Of a stretch of 64,000 nt of DNA, positions 36,049-45,269 are shown piece after piece. Position numbers and translations under genes: made by a program. Under the pieces are notes generated by a model that was given only the letters and a program-made list of their open reading frames with translations, was not told the DNA's origin and did not search any database. The stretch spans positions 6,673,501 through 6,737,500 of the forward strand of contig NZ_CP023692.1 in NCBI RefSeq assembly GCF_008704935.1, given 5' to 3'. Numbering within the stretch: the first letter of the stretch is position 1; each line of letters starts with the position of its first letter. Source of the DNA: Streptomyces vinaceus (GTDB lineage: Bacteria; Actinomycetota; Actinomycetes; Streptomycetales; Streptomycetaceae).

Positions 36049-37334
36049 CGGTGGAGGGCCGCGCGGCCGAGGAGCCCGGCGGGCGCGGTCCGTCCGGTGA
36101 CCGGTCCCGGATCGCCCGCCGGGCCCTGCTCGGGGCCGGGGGAGCGGCCGCCGCCCTGGCCGCGGGCGGCGCCGTACTGACGACCTCCGGGGCCGGGGCC
36201 CGGGGGCCGGCGGCCGTCATCCCCTTCCACGGGCCGTACCAGGCCGGGATCCTGACCAGGCGGCAGCCGTACGCGCACCTCGCCGCCCTGGACCTCGGGC
36301 CCGAGGCCGACCGGGCGCGCGCGGCCGCCCTGTTGCGCGCGTGGACCGGGGCGGCGGCCCGGATGAGCCGCGGCGAGCCGCCGGCCGCGGCCTGTCCGGG
36401 GGCGGACGGCGACACCGGCGACACCGGCGTCGCCCTCGGAGCCGGGCCCGCCTCGCTCACCGCCACCTTCGGCTTCGGAGCGGGCCTCTTCGACCGGCTC
36501 GGGCTCGCCCCGGCCCGCCCGGAGGCCCTCGCCCCGCTCCCCGACTTCCCGGACGACCGCCTCGATCCGGCCCGCTCCGGCGGCGACCTGTTCGTGCAGA
36601 TCGGCGCGGACGACCCCTTCGCCGCCGTACACGCCCTGCGCACCCTCCAGCGGCTGGCCCGGGGCACGGCGCGCACCCGCTGGGTGATGTCCGGGTTCAC
36701 CCGGCCGCCCGCGGGCGCGCCTTCCCCCGCCGCGTCCGGTACCCACCGCAACCCCATGGGCCAGCTCGACGGGACCGCCAACCCGGCCCCCGGTGAGGAC
36801 CCCGCCCAGCGGGCCCGGATCCTGGTCACCGGCTCGGACGCGCCGCCCTGGCTGACCGGGGGCTCGTACGTGGTCGTACGCCGGATCCGGATGCTCCTCG
36901 ACACCTGGGAGGGGCTGCCCGTCCACCACCGGGAGGAGGCGGTGGGGCGGCGCGTGACCGACGGGGCCCCGCTGACCGGCGGCACCGAGCGCACGCCGGT
37001 GGACCTGGAGGCCGCGCGGCCGGACGGGATCCCCGTCATCGCGGCCAACGCCCACATCCGGCTCGCCGCGCCCCGCACCAACGCCGGGGCGACGATGCTG
37101 AGGCGCGGATGGTCGTACTACGACGGCCTGCGGCCCGACGGCGCACCGGACGCGGGGCTGCTGTTCGTCGCCTGGCAGGCCGATCCCCGCACGGGCTTCG
37201 TCCCCGTCCAGCGCCGGCTGGCCCGGGGCGACGCCCTCGCCCGCTACACCGAGCACGAGGCGTCCGCGCTGTTCGCCGTGGCGGGCGGGGTCGCGCCGGG
37301 GGAGTACGTCGGGCAGCGCCTCCTCGAAGGCTGA
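36045..37334 (+). CDS. Tat-exported DyP-type heme peroxidase
   Basis: 429 aa. A twin-arginine signal (RIARRALLGAGGAAAALA, Arg-Arg at 25-26) precedes the two ferredoxin-like folds of a DyP enzyme: GQLDGTAN with the catalytic Asp242, and the proximal heme His337 in AHIRLAAP. It uses H2O2 to oxidise dyes, aromatics or other substrates outside the membrane. The GTG start is translationally coupled to the molybdopterin-domain lipoprotein, so the two probably work together. It resembles EfeB-class DyPs, but no EfeU/EfeO is present. Confidence 0.92.
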   Translation: MTVEGRAAEEPGGRGPSGDRSRIARRALLGAGGAAAALAAGGAVLTTSGAGARGPAAVIPFHGPYQAGILTRRQPYAHLAALDLGPEADRARAAALLRAWTGAAARMSRGEPPAAACPGADGDTGDTGVALGAGPASLTATFGFGAGLFDRLGLAPARPEALAPLPDFPDDRLDPARSGGDLFVQIGADDPFAAVHALRTLQRLARGTARTRWVMSGFTRPPAGAPSPAASGTHRNPMGQLDGTANPAPGEDPAQRARILVTGSDAPPWLTGGSYVVVRRIRMLLDTWEGLPVHHREEAVGRRVTDGAPLTGGTERTPVDLEAARPDGIPVIAANAHIRLAAPRTNAGATMLRRGWSYYDGLRPDGAPDAGLLFVAWQADPRTGFVPVQRRLARGDALARYTEHEASALFAVAGGVAPGEYVGQRLLEG

Positions 37335-37384
37335 GGAGGCGGCGCCGCGGGCCCGTTGTCAGTGGTGGCTGTGAAGCTGGGCCC

Positions 37385-37654
37385 ATGGACGACAGGATGC
37401 TCAGGCGCCGGGTCTACGGCGCCGACCACGACGACCCCGACCCCGGCGCGCGCCCCGGCCGCCTCTACGGCGAACTCGTGGGCGGCCCGCTGGACGGGCT
37501 CCTCCTGGACATCACGGGCTGGAGCCCGCGCCAACTCGCCGAGGAGGCCCGGCTCCCCACCGAGATAGGGCGCTACGGGGCCGGCGGCCGCGCCCACTAC
37601 AGCCGCCGCTCGGCCGATCCGGACCACTGGGACTGGTCGGGCGACAGCCCGTGA
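37385..37654 (+). CDS. Small conserved-looking protein of unknown function
   Basis: 89 aa, acidic and tryptophan-rich at the end (PDHWDWSGDSP). Pattern PGRLYGELVGGPLDGLLLDI followed by GRYGAGGRAHYSRR. There is no membrane segment or recognised motif. It follows the DyP gene by 50 bp and may be co-transcribed; ATG 37385 has no strong ribosome site. I do not recognise the family. Confidence 0.55.
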   Translation: MDDRMLRRRVYGADHDDPDPGARPGRLYGELVGGPLDGLLLDITGWSPRQLAEEARLPTEIGRYGAGGRAHYSRRSADPDHWDWSGDSP

Positions 37655-37671
37655 CCCGGGCGGGCGTGCCG

Positions 37672-38046
37672 TCAGCTGGCGGCGCCCCGGCTCACCTTGC
37701 GGGCCCACAGGACCAGCGGGACCTGCAGCGGCAGCCGGGCGAGCGTCGCGGCCCGCACGGCGGGGGAGCGGCGCCCGGCGTCGACGGCCATCTTGACGTT
37801 CGCCGGGAAGACCCCGACGAAGAACGCCGCGGTGGCCAGCGCCGCCACCCGGCGGGTCCGCGGATGGGCGACTCCGGCGGCCAGCGCCAGCTCGGCCGCG
37901 CCGCTCGCGTACGTCCACTGCCGGGGGGTGCCGGGCAGGGCGCTCGGGACGATCGCGTCGAACTGCTTCGGCGCGAGGGCGTGCGCCACGCCCGCGGTCG
38001 CCAGCAGTCCGGCGAGCAGGAGGGGGGAAGAGGGGGTGCGCGGCAT
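37672..38046 (-). CDS. DoxX-like four-helix membrane protein
   Basis: 124 aa with four hydrophobic helices and the DoxX-type pattern LLLAGLLATAGVAHALAPKQ, AAELALAAGVAHPRTRRVAA, FFVGVFPANVKMAVD. Related proteins act in quinone or thiosulfate redox steps; the role here is unknown. ATG 38046. It converges with the small gene at 37385-37654, 17 bp apart, and is divergent from the DGPF gene at 38222. Confidence 0.8.
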   Translation of the reverse strand: MPRTPSSPLLLAGLLATAGVAHALAPKQFDAIVPSALPGTPRQWTYASGAAELALAAGVAHPRTRRVAALATAAFFVGVFPANVKMAVDAGRRSPAVRAATLARLPLQVPLVLWARKVSRGAAS

Positions 38047-38143
38047 GGGAATGTCCTCTCGGAGGGGCCGGAGCCCCGCGATCCTACTCGCGAGTAGGGC
38101 TTTTCGGCCCGGAGGATTCTTTTTGAAGAAATCTCCGGGGAGC

Positions 38144-38170
38144 TGTCGATCCGGGCCTCTCCCGTTCGAC
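38144..38170 (+). promoter_or_regulatory. Predicted ECF42-type promoter
   Basis: TGTCGA (38144-38149), a 17-bp spacer and CGAC (38167-38170), 51 bp upstream of the DGPF gene start. This matches the ECF42 promoter described in S. venezuelae (TGTCGA and CG[A/T]C, from memory). The sigma factor of that group is encoded just downstream, so autoregulation is likely. Confidence 0.7.
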
Positions 38171-38221
38171 GCAGGAGTGAGAGGCGGGGACAGCCCCCGC
38201 CCGTCCGACCGAGGAGCCACC

Positions 38222-38581
38222 ATGCCGCGCTTCCTTTCCCTGATCCGTATCGACGAGCAGGCCCTGCCCGCGAACACCGAGTTCCCGCCGGAGTTCGGTG
38301 AGCGCATGGGCGCGCTGATGGAGGAGATCACCAAGGCCGGGGTCATGCTCGACACCGCCGGGCTGCTCCCGACCTCCGAGGGGACCCGGGTCACCTGGTC
38401 CGGCGGCAAGCTGAGCTACACCGACGGCCCCTTCACCGAGACCAAGGAGGTCGTCGGCGGCTACGCCCTCCTCCAGGCCAAGGACAAGGCCGAGGCGCTG
38501 GAGTGGACCAAGCGCTTCCTGGAGATCCACCCGGAGGAGTGGACCGTCGGCGCCGAGCTGCGCCAGATCGACGGAGGCTGA
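38222..38581 (+). CDS. DGPF-domain (YciI-related) protein
   Basis: 119 aa, one YCII-like domain. The diagnostic DGPFTETKEVVGGY starts at about 69. DGPF proteins are the constant genomic partner of ECF42 sigma factors; their biochemical role is unresolved. ATG 38222 follows the predicted ECF42 promoter by 51 bp, and the sigma factor gene begins 42 bp after its stop, so the two form an operon. Confidence 0.92.
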   Translation: MPRFLSLIRIDEQALPANTEFPPEFGERMGALMEEITKAGVMLDTAGLLPTSEGTRVTWSGGKLSYTDGPFTETKEVVGGYALLQAKDKAEALEWTKRFLEIHPEEWTVGAELRQIDGG

Positions 38582-38623
38582 CCGCGCCGCATTTGCCCTG
38601 CCTCGTCACGGCTGCTCTGATGG

Positions 38624-39859
38624 GTGGCCGTGACGGCAGTGAGCGCGACCCAGGCGGTCGAAACGGTGTTCCGGATCGAGTCGGCGCGGATCATCGCCGC
38701 TGTCGCGCGCATCGTGCGCGACGTCGGCATCGCCGAGGAGATCGCCCAGGACGCGCTGGTCGCCGCGCTGGAGCAGTGGCCGGAGTCGGGTGTCCCGGAC
38801 AAGCCGGGCGCCTGGCTCATGGCCACCGCCAAACACCGCGCGATCGACCTCGTGCGCCGCAAGGAGACGTACGCCCGCAAGCTGGCCGAGGTCGGCCGGA
38901 CCCTGGAGGACGTACCGCCTCCCGCCGAGCCGGCGGCCCCCGACGACATCGACGACGACCTGCTGCGGCTGATCTTCACCGCCTGCCATCCCGTCCTGGC
39001 CACCGAGGCCCGGATCGCCCTCACCCTGCGCCTGATGGGCGGGCTCACCACCCAGGAGATCGCCCGCGCCTTCCTCGCCCCGGAGCCGACCGTCGCCCAG
39101 CGCATCGTCCGGGCGAAGCGGGCCCTGGCCAAGGCCGGAGTGCCCTTCGAAGTCCCCTACGGAGCCGACCGCGAGCAGCGGCTCTCCTCGGTCCTGGAGG
39201 TCATCTACCTGATCTTCAACGAGGGGTACTCGGCGACCGCGGGCGACGACCTCGTCCGCCCGGCCCTGTGCGAGGACGCCCTGCGGCTGGCCCGCGTACT
39301 GGCCGCCCTGATGCCCAAGGAGCCCGAGGTCCACGGGCTGGCGGCGCTCCTGGAGTTCCAGGCCTCCCGGATCCCCGCGCGCACCGGCCCGGACGGCGAA
39401 CCGGTGCTGCTCGCCGACCAGAACCGGTCCAGGTGGAACCGGATGCTGATCCACCGCGGGGCCCTGGCCATGCGGGACGCGGGGAGCGGTCCGTACTCCG
39501 TACAGGCCGCGATCGCCGGCTGCCATGCCGAGGCCGTCCGCTACGAGGACACCGACTGGGTGACGATCGCCACCCTCTACGGACGGCTCGTCGAGCTGGT
39601 CCCGTCCCCGGTCGTGGAACTCAACCGGGCGGTCGCCGTCTCGATGGCCGAGGGGCCGCAGGCCGCGCTCCCCTTGGTCGACGCCCTCGCCGGGGAGCCG
39701 GCCCTGCGCACCTACCACCTGCTGCCGAGCGTCCGCGGCGACCTGCTGGAGCGGCTGGGCCGCAGGGAGGAGGCCCGGGCGGAGTTCGAACGCGCCGCCT
39801 CGCTGACGCACAACGCGCGGGAACGGGACCTGCTGCTGGGGCGTGCCGCCCGCGTGTGA
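38624..39859 (+). CDS. ECF sigma factor with C-terminal TPR-like extension (ECF42 type)
   Basis: 411 aa from GTG 38624; GTG 38630 and 38639 are possible starts. The N-terminal 160 residues are sigma2 (IAEEIAQDALVAALEQWPE, GAWLMATAKHRAIDLVRRKE) and sigma4 (LTTQEIARAFLAPEPTVAQR, the recognition helix). The long C-terminal extension (about 170-405) has the TPR-like pattern of ECF42 factors (LEVIYLIFNEGYSATAGDDL, WVTIATLYGRLVELVPS, GRREEARAEFERAA). No anti-sigma gene is visible; control probably runs through the C-terminal domain. It binds the promoter at 38144-38170. Confidence 0.92.
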   Translation: MAVTAVSATQAVETVFRIESARIIAAVARIVRDVGIAEEIAQDALVAALEQWPESGVPDKPGAWLMATAKHRAIDLVRRKETYARKLAEVGRTLEDVPPPAEPAAPDDIDDDLLRLIFTACHPVLATEARIALTLRLMGGLTTQEIARAFLAPEPTVAQRIVRAKRALAKAGVPFEVPYGADREQRLSSVLEVIYLIFNEGYSATAGDDLVRPALCEDALRLARVLAALMPKEPEVHGLAALLEFQASRIPARTGPDGEPVLLADQNRSRWNRMLIHRGALAMRDAGSGPYSVQAAIAGCHAEAVRYEDTDWVTIATLYGRLVELVPSPVVELNRAVAVSMAEGPQAALPLVDALAGEPALRTYHLLPSVRGDLLERLGRREEARAEFERAASLTHNARERDLLLGRAARV

Positions 39860-39878
39860 GCACGGGCGGCCGGCGTCG

Positions 39879-41417
39879 TCAGGAGCGCAGGGCGGAGGGG
39901 GCGTACGGAGCCGCGCCGTTCAGCGGCGTGCCGAGCGGTCGGCGCGGCGCGGTGAGGGCCACCGGCCGCCGGAAGGAACCGTGCCGGGCGATCTCCCGGA
40001 CCGTGGCGCGCAGCGCCTCCTGGAAATCGTCCATCGTGCGCCGCGCGGCGGCGGTGTCCACGTAGATCGAGTTCATGTGCAGACCGGCGGTGTCCCGCTG
40101 GAACCAGGAGCAGGCACCGTTGGCCCGCGCCGACCACACGTGGGAGGTCGGCCGCCAGTCCTCGTGCCGCTCGGCGCCGGGGCACTTGCGGGTGTCGATG
40201 TACGAGAAGAAGTTCACCGGGTAGGGCCAGGAGCGGGCGGCGAACTCGGCGGGCGCCAGCAGCTGCCAGGCCCGTACGAACGGCACGTCGATGTGCCGCA
40301 TCATCTCGCCGAACCCGGCCCGGACCGCCGCCATGACCTGGGCGAAGTCCCGGCCGGGCGAGGCGTCGAACTCGATCGGCATGGTGTTGACGAACCAGCC
40401 CACCGAATTGGCCCAGCCGGTCCGCCCGCGCTCGCTGACCGGCATGAAGCCCCGGTAGACCCCGGGGCCGCCGGCCTCGCGCAGACATACCGCGACGGCG
40501 GCCAGGACTCCCATGAACGGCTTGCCGTCCACCGCCCGGCAGACCTTTTCGAACACCTCCGCCTCGGCCGCGTCCAGCAGCGGCGAGGCCTCGTTGACGA
40601 TCGGGTACATCCGGTCCGGCTCGACGCCGAGTTCGAGCGGGAACCGGGGGAAGAACTCCCCGCCGCCGCGTGCCATGAACGACTTCCAGTACCCGAGGCG
40701 GTCGTCACCGGCGTCGATGGAGAGGTAGCGGCGGCGCTGCTCCTCGGCGAAGTCGAGATAGCTCGGCGCGGGCGGCAGATCGATCTCCTCGCCGCGGCAC
40801 AGCGCCTCGTACGCGCTCTGCACCTCGTGGACCACGATCGGCATCGACAGGCCGTCGCACACGATGTGGTCGAACGCGAGGTAGACGGTCGCGGACTCCC
40901 CGCGCAGCACGGCGCCCATGGTGAACAGCGGCCAGGACAGCGTGTCGATGCTGCGCTTGAACCGGTCGACGAGGAAGCCGCGCAGGGCCTCGGAACAGTC
41001 GAAGGCGGCCACGGGCACGGTGTCGAGGGCGAGTTCGGCGGCGGCGATCGGCTCGCACGCCAACTCGCCCGCGAGGCGGCGGAATTCACACCGCAGCACC
41101 TCGTGCCGGCGTACGAAGGCCAGCAGGGCCCCGGTCAGGGCCTGCTCGTCGAGCACTCCGGTGACCTCGAACGTGACCGCGATCCACGAGGCGACGGGGT
41201 CGTCGGCGCCGCGGCTCTCCTCGGCGACGGTGAAGTGCTTGTCCTGGTTGAACGATGCCCTCCTGCCCGCCGCGTCGGCCGGCACCCCGTCCGCAGCACC
41301 CCCCACCGGGCCGCCCGCGCCGCCGGCGTCCGCCGCCGCCCCGGCCGTGGACCGCAACCGCCACTCCACGACCCGTCCCGGTGCCATCTGGTGCATCTCC
41401 AGAGGAAACTGCCGCAT
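39879..41417 (-). CDS. Stand-alone condensation-domain protein
   Basis: 512 aa, the length of one NRPS condensation domain plus a short N-terminal extension. Core segments are visible: VRRHEVLRCEF near 102-112, the active-site region AFDHIVCDGLSM with D183-H184-x3-D188-G189, and NSVGWFVNTMPIE near 340-352. The first His of the usual HHxxxDG is Asp, as in some acyltransferase-type C domains; the catalytic second His is kept. It could acylate a lipid, a natural product or a carrier-bound substrate. No NRPS module is adjacent. ATG 41417 has AGGGA 8 nt upstream. Confidence 0.9.
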   Translation of the reverse strand: MRQFPLEMHQMAPGRVVEWRLRSTAGAAADAGGAGGPVGGAADGVPADAAGRRASFNQDKHFTVAEESRGADDPVASWIAVTFEVTGVLDEQALTGALLAFVRRHEVLRCEFRRLAGELACEPIAAAELALDTVPVAAFDCSEALRGFLVDRFKRSIDTLSWPLFTMGAVLRGESATVYLAFDHIVCDGLSMPIVVHEVQSAYEALCRGEEIDLPPAPSYLDFAEEQRRRYLSIDAGDDRLGYWKSFMARGGGEFFPRFPLELGVEPDRMYPIVNEASPLLDAAEAEVFEKVCRAVDGKPFMGVLAAVAVCLREAGGPGVYRGFMPVSERGRTGWANSVGWFVNTMPIEFDASPGRDFAQVMAAVRAGFGEMMRHIDVPFVRAWQLLAPAEFAARSWPYPVNFFSYIDTRKCPGAERHEDWRPTSHVWSARANGACSWFQRDTAGLHMNSIYVDTAAARRTMDDFQEALRATVREIARHGSFRRPVALTAPRRPLGTPLNGAAPYAPSALRS

Positions 41418-41514
41418 TCCGTCATCCCTTCGCCCCCAGAGTCAACCCCGAGGCCCTAACGACACCCGCCCCACGGAAGTGACGCCCACCAGTTCGTCCA
41501 CCGGCGGGGGCGGC

Positions 41515-42489
41515 TCATGCGGACGGGTCCTGCGCCGTGTCGGGGCGGACCTCGATGTGGTCCGCGGCCAGGTCGACCGCGACCCGGTGTTCCATCCCGA
41601 GGGCCTCCAGGAACTTGTGCGGGAGCTGCACGCGGCCGGTCCGGTCGAGCATCACGTACTCGCGCTCGCTCACCGACTCCGCTCCGTGCTCGTCGGTAAC
41701 CGTGCGGCGCAGCACCTCGCTGCTGGTGCGGCCGTCGCGGATCGCCACGGTACGGCGGACCTCCCCGGCGACGAGCGGGTCGTGCGTCACGATGACCACG
41801 GTGGCGCCGAGCTCCCGGTTGACCGTGCGGAAGGCCTCGAAGATCGCCGCTCCGGTCTCGGAGTCGAGCTCCCCGGTGGGTTCGTCCGCCAGCAGCACCG
41901 CCGGGTCGTTGGCCATGGCCACGGCGATGGCCACCCGCTGCTGCTGACCGCCGGAGAGCTCGGCGGGGCGCCGGTCCGCGAGATCGGAGATCTCCAGCGC
42001 CTCCAGGAGGCGGGCGACCCGGTCCGCCTGCCGTCCTGCCGCGCCGCGTCCGCGCCGTCCCGTCAACTGCATCGGAAGGGCGATGTTCTGGGCCGCCGTC
42101 AGGAAGGGCAGGAGGTTGCGGGCGGTCTGCTGCCAGACGAAGCCCACCGCCTCGCGGCGGTAGCGCAGCCGGTCCTTCGCCGACATCCCGAGTAGGTCGA
42201 AGCCCTCCACGGTGGCCGAACCGGCCGTGGGGACGTCCAGCCCGGCCAGGATGTTGAGCAGGGTGGACTTGCCGCTGCCGGAGGCGCCGACCAGGGCGAC
42301 CAGATCACCCCGTTCCACTGCCAGTTCCAGGCCCTGGAGCGCCTGCACCTCGACCCCGTCGGCGCTGAAGATGCGGACCAGGCGGTCGCAGGCGATGGCG
42401 GTGTCGGCGCGCCGGGTGCGCGGTTCGGCGGCGGCCAGGGCCTGCCGGCGCAGCTCTTCATAGGTCGGCTGCTCGCTGTTCAGCGTCAA
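41515..42489 (-). CDS. ABC transporter ATPase (MacB/LolD type) with AbrB-like tail
   Basis: 324 aa. Walker A GASGSGKS (about 67-74), signature LSGGQQQR (about 171-178), Walker B VLLADEP, His-loop VIVTHDP. The C-terminal about 45 residues (VMLDRTGRVQLPHKF, LGMEHRVAVDL, HIEVRPD) look like a SpoVT/AbrB swapped-hairpin, an unusual addition for an ATPase. It powers the giant FtsX-type permeases encoded upstream; its start overlaps the permease stop by 4 nt. Confidence 0.92.
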   Translation of the reverse strand: MTLNSEQPTYEELRRQALAAAEPRTRRADTAIACDRLVRIFSADGVEVQALQGLELAVERGDLVALVGASGSGKSTLLNILAGLDVPTAGSATVEGFDLLGMSAKDRLRYRREAVGFVWQQTARNLLPFLTAAQNIALPMQLTGRRGRGAAGRQADRVARLLEALEISDLADRRPAELSGGQQQRVAIAVAMANDPAVLLADEPTGELDSETGAAIFEAFRTVNRELGATVVIVTHDPLVAGEVRRTVAIRDGRTSSEVLRRTVTDEHGAESVSEREYVMLDRTGRVQLPHKFLEALGMEHRVAVDLAADHIEVRPDTAQDPSA

Positions 42490-45269
42490 CGCTGGTCTCC
42501 CGCTCTCAACTCGGTGGTGATCTGGCGCCGTCCGGAGATCGCCGCCTCGGCGATCACGGCCAGGGTGACCAGGAGGGCCAGCCCCAGCGCCTGCGTCAGC
42601 ACGGGCGGCGCCGTCAGGCGCAGTCCCGTGGGCACGTTGGAACCGACCAGGGCGGACAGGTCCATCGCCGGCCCCAGGAGGGCGACGGCCGAGACCGCGA
42701 CGAGCGCGCCGCCGACGGTGGCGGCCAGCGCCTGAGGCAGCGCCTCGGTGAGGATCAGCCGGATGCCGTCCCGGGGTCGCAGCCCCATCGTGCGCAACCG
42801 CGCCAGCAGGGCGGCGCGTTCGGGCGCCGCCCGTACCAGCGTGAGCAGTACGGCGAGCAGGGCGAAGCCTGCGACTGCGGCCACGGAAGCCCAGAACAAC
42901 CGCACGGCCGACCGCTGGAGCGGGTCGCTGCCGAGCTCGGCGGCCGTGCCGGCGCTGGTCCGTACGGTGTACTGCCCGGCGGTCCCCGCCGGGGCGGCGG
43001 CCCGTACGGCCTCGCGCAGCCGGTCCCCGTCGACCTGCCCGGTCGCGAGCCAGCGATCGGGACGACCGGTTCTGGGCAGCCGTGCGGTGGTCGGCCCGGC
43101 CGGCAGGACGACCACGGCGCCGCCCGGTCCGGGCCGGGCCGGGGTTCCCTCCACCACACCGACGGAACCGATCTGCAGTTCACCGCCGCCGAGCGACAGC
43201 CGGTAGGTACCGGCGGCCGCCAGCTTGGCCAGGTCACTGCTGAACAGCGCCGGCACGGGCGCGTCGGCGGAAGGGCCGGCCGAGAGCAGCGCGGGGTCGA
43301 ACTGTCCGCGGCCGATGGTCCGGGCCAGTTCCGCGTACGCCTTCGGCTCGGCGACGACCACCGTGACCTGGGTGGATCCCTGGACCGTGCCGAACACGAA
43401 CGCCTTGTCGTCCGTCCACACGCCGGCCGACGTCCGTACGCCGGGCAGCGCGGCGGCGGCCTCGGTCATCGCCGGGGGCAGGGCGCCCCCGTACGGCGCC
43501 GCGATCTGGACGTCGCCGCCGACCGCCAGGCGGGCGACCCGCAGCCGTCCGCTGTCCACCGCGTCCAGCACCGTGGCCCCGAACCCGCCCGTGGTCACAG
43601 CCAGCAGCAGCGCGATCAGCGGCAGGACCGGCGGGCGGGCCCGGCCGCCGGTGCCCCGGGCCGCGCGGGCCAGGCCGAGGAAGCCGACCAGTGCGGACGA
43701 CCGTCCGGCCGCCCGGGCCAGCATCCCCACCAGGACGGGCTGGAGCCGGGCCAGTGCCAGGCCGCCGCAGAGTGCGAGCAGCAGCGGGGCGGCGACCAGC
43801 AGGGGATCCAGGCCCTCGCCGGCGGGCGCGACACCGCGTTGCCGTACTTCGAAGACGGCCGCGGCGGTGGCGGCGGCGACGAGCAGCTCGGCGACCAGCC
43901 GGCGCCGCGGGGCCGGTCCGCGGCGCCGCGCGGACAGCAGCACGGCCGCCCGCACCGGGAACGCCAGCCAGGCCAGCAACGCGACGGCCCCGGCCGCGAG
44001 CAGGGCGGCGGCCGACCGGGGAGCCGGCAGCAGCCACAGCGCGAGTGCGGTGGCCAATGCGGCGGCGGGCAGGACGGTCACGGCGCCCTCGCCGAGCAGC
44101 CGGCCGACGATGCCGCCCGGCGATCCGCCGCGGGCCAGCAGCAGCCGCAGCTCCGACTCCCGCCGGTCCCCGGTGAGGGCGGCGGCCAGGCAGAGCACGA
44201 CGGCCGCCACCCCGGCCACCCCCGCCGGGCCGATCGCCGCCAGCGGCGCGACCGCCTGCTGGCGGGCCTCGGCCTGTTTGAACAGCTCCGGCAGCTGGGA
44301 GGCGATGCGCAGGTCGCTCCGCTGGGTGGTGCCCCGTAGGGCGGAGGCGGTCGGGCCGCCCACGTACGCGGCGATCTCCCGGGCGACGACGGGCAGCCGG
44401 TCGGCCCGCAGCCGGTCGGTGTCCACCGGGATCCGCCAGAAGTCCTCGGCGCCCGCGCCCCACGGTCCGAGCCGGTCGAGCCCGTCGGGCCCGACGAGGG
44501 CGGCGGTCTTCCAGTACCGCTGCGGCGGAACGGTGGAGGTGTTGCTCGCGCAGGCACGGGTGAGACAGGGCAGCCCGGTCCAGAAGACGTCGGCCTCGTC
44601 GGTGGCCCGGTAGAGACCGACCACCTCGGCGCTCATCGGGTCGGAGCTGCTCGGGACCGTCTGCAGCACCGTGCCGATCCGCACGCCCAGCGTCTGCGCG
44701 GCCTGCTGGGAGATCGCGACCGGCACGGGCCCGTCCGGGGCTCCGCCGCTCGGCCAGCGTCCCTCCACCAGCGCGGTGTGGGCGGCGGCATCGCGCAGGT
44801 AGAGCAGGTCCAGGCCGGGCGGAACGCCATCGGGGCGCGGCAGTTCGGGATTGGCGAGGCTGCGCGGCTTTGCCGCCTGGGTGCCCTGGACCGTTCCCGC
44901 GGGGGCGACGGCGAAGGCGTCGCCGGTACGGGCGAGCAGCGCGTCGCGTACGGAATCCAGGTTCTCGGGGGACTCGTTCCCGTACCGGGAGGTGGAGGTG
45001 GCGAGCAGGCTCGTCGCGGCGGGACCGCGGTCGTCCAGGAACGAGCGCAGGGCCTGATCGGCGCCCCGGTCCAGGGCGCGCGGCAGGGCGGCGGCGAGCA
45101 GTACGGCGACGAAGGCGAGGGCCGCGGCGAGCAGGGCGCTGGACGGCGCCGAGCGCAACCGGGTCCGCACCCAGGGCGCGCTCGCACGTGCGTGGCCCGG
45201 CGCTCCGTCCGTCGCGGTTTCCGGTACGCCGCCTCGCGCGCCGTCCGGCATGTCTGCGGGCCTGGTCAC
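42486..45269 (-). CDS. FtsX-like ABC transporter permease (927 aa)
   Basis: 927 aa. An N-terminal membrane helix precedes a large extracytoplasmic domain (about 60-320). A pair of FtsX-type transmembrane blocks follows, the last four helices at about 760-910 (VAAVAGFALLAVLLTLVRAA, LALLVTLAVIAEAAISGRR). MacB/LolC/FtsX permeases act mechanically at the cell surface, exporting peptides or lipoproteins or driving a wall hydrolase. The ATG overlaps the previous permease stop by 4 nt. Partner of the 45266 and 41515 genes. Confidence 0.9.
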   Translation of the reverse strand: MTRPADMPDGARGGVPETATDGAPGHARASAPWVRTRLRSAPSSALLAAALAFVAVLLAAALPRALDRGADQALRSFLDDRGPAATSLLATSTSRYGNESPENLDSVRDALLARTGDAFAVAPAGTVQGTQAAKPRSLANPELPRPDGVPPGLDLLYLRDAAAHTALVEGRWPSGGAPDGPVPVAISQQAAQTLGVRIGTVLQTVPSSSDPMSAEVVGLYRATDEADVFWTGLPCLTRACASNTSTVPPQRYWKTAALVGPDGLDRLGPWGAGAEDFWRIPVDTDRLRADRLPVVAREIAAYVGGPTASALRGTTQRSDLRIASQLPELFKQAEARQQAVAPLAAIGPAGVAGVAAVVLCLAAALTGDRRESELRLLLARGGSPGGIVGRLLGEGAVTVLPAAALATALALWLLPAPRSAAALLAAGAVALLAWLAFPVRAAVLLSARRRGPAPRRRLVAELLVAAATAAAVFEVRQRGVAPAGEGLDPLLVAAPLLLALCGGLALARLQPVLVGMLARAAGRSSALVGFLGLARAARGTGGRARPPVLPLIALLLAVTTGGFGATVLDAVDSGRLRVARLAVGGDVQIAAPYGGALPPAMTEAAAALPGVRTSAGVWTDDKAFVFGTVQGSTQVTVVVAEPKAYAELARTIGRGQFDPALLSAGPSADAPVPALFSSDLAKLAAAGTYRLSLGGGELQIGSVGVVEGTPARPGPGGAVVVLPAGPTTARLPRTGRPDRWLATGQVDGDRLREAVRAAAPAGTAGQYTVRTSAGTAAELGSDPLQRSAVRLFWASVAAVAGFALLAVLLTLVRAAPERAALLARLRTMGLRPRDGIRLILTEALPQALAATVGGALVAVSAVALLGPAMDLSALVGSNVPTGLRLTAPPVLTQALGLALLVTLAVIAEAAISGRRQITTELRAGDQR

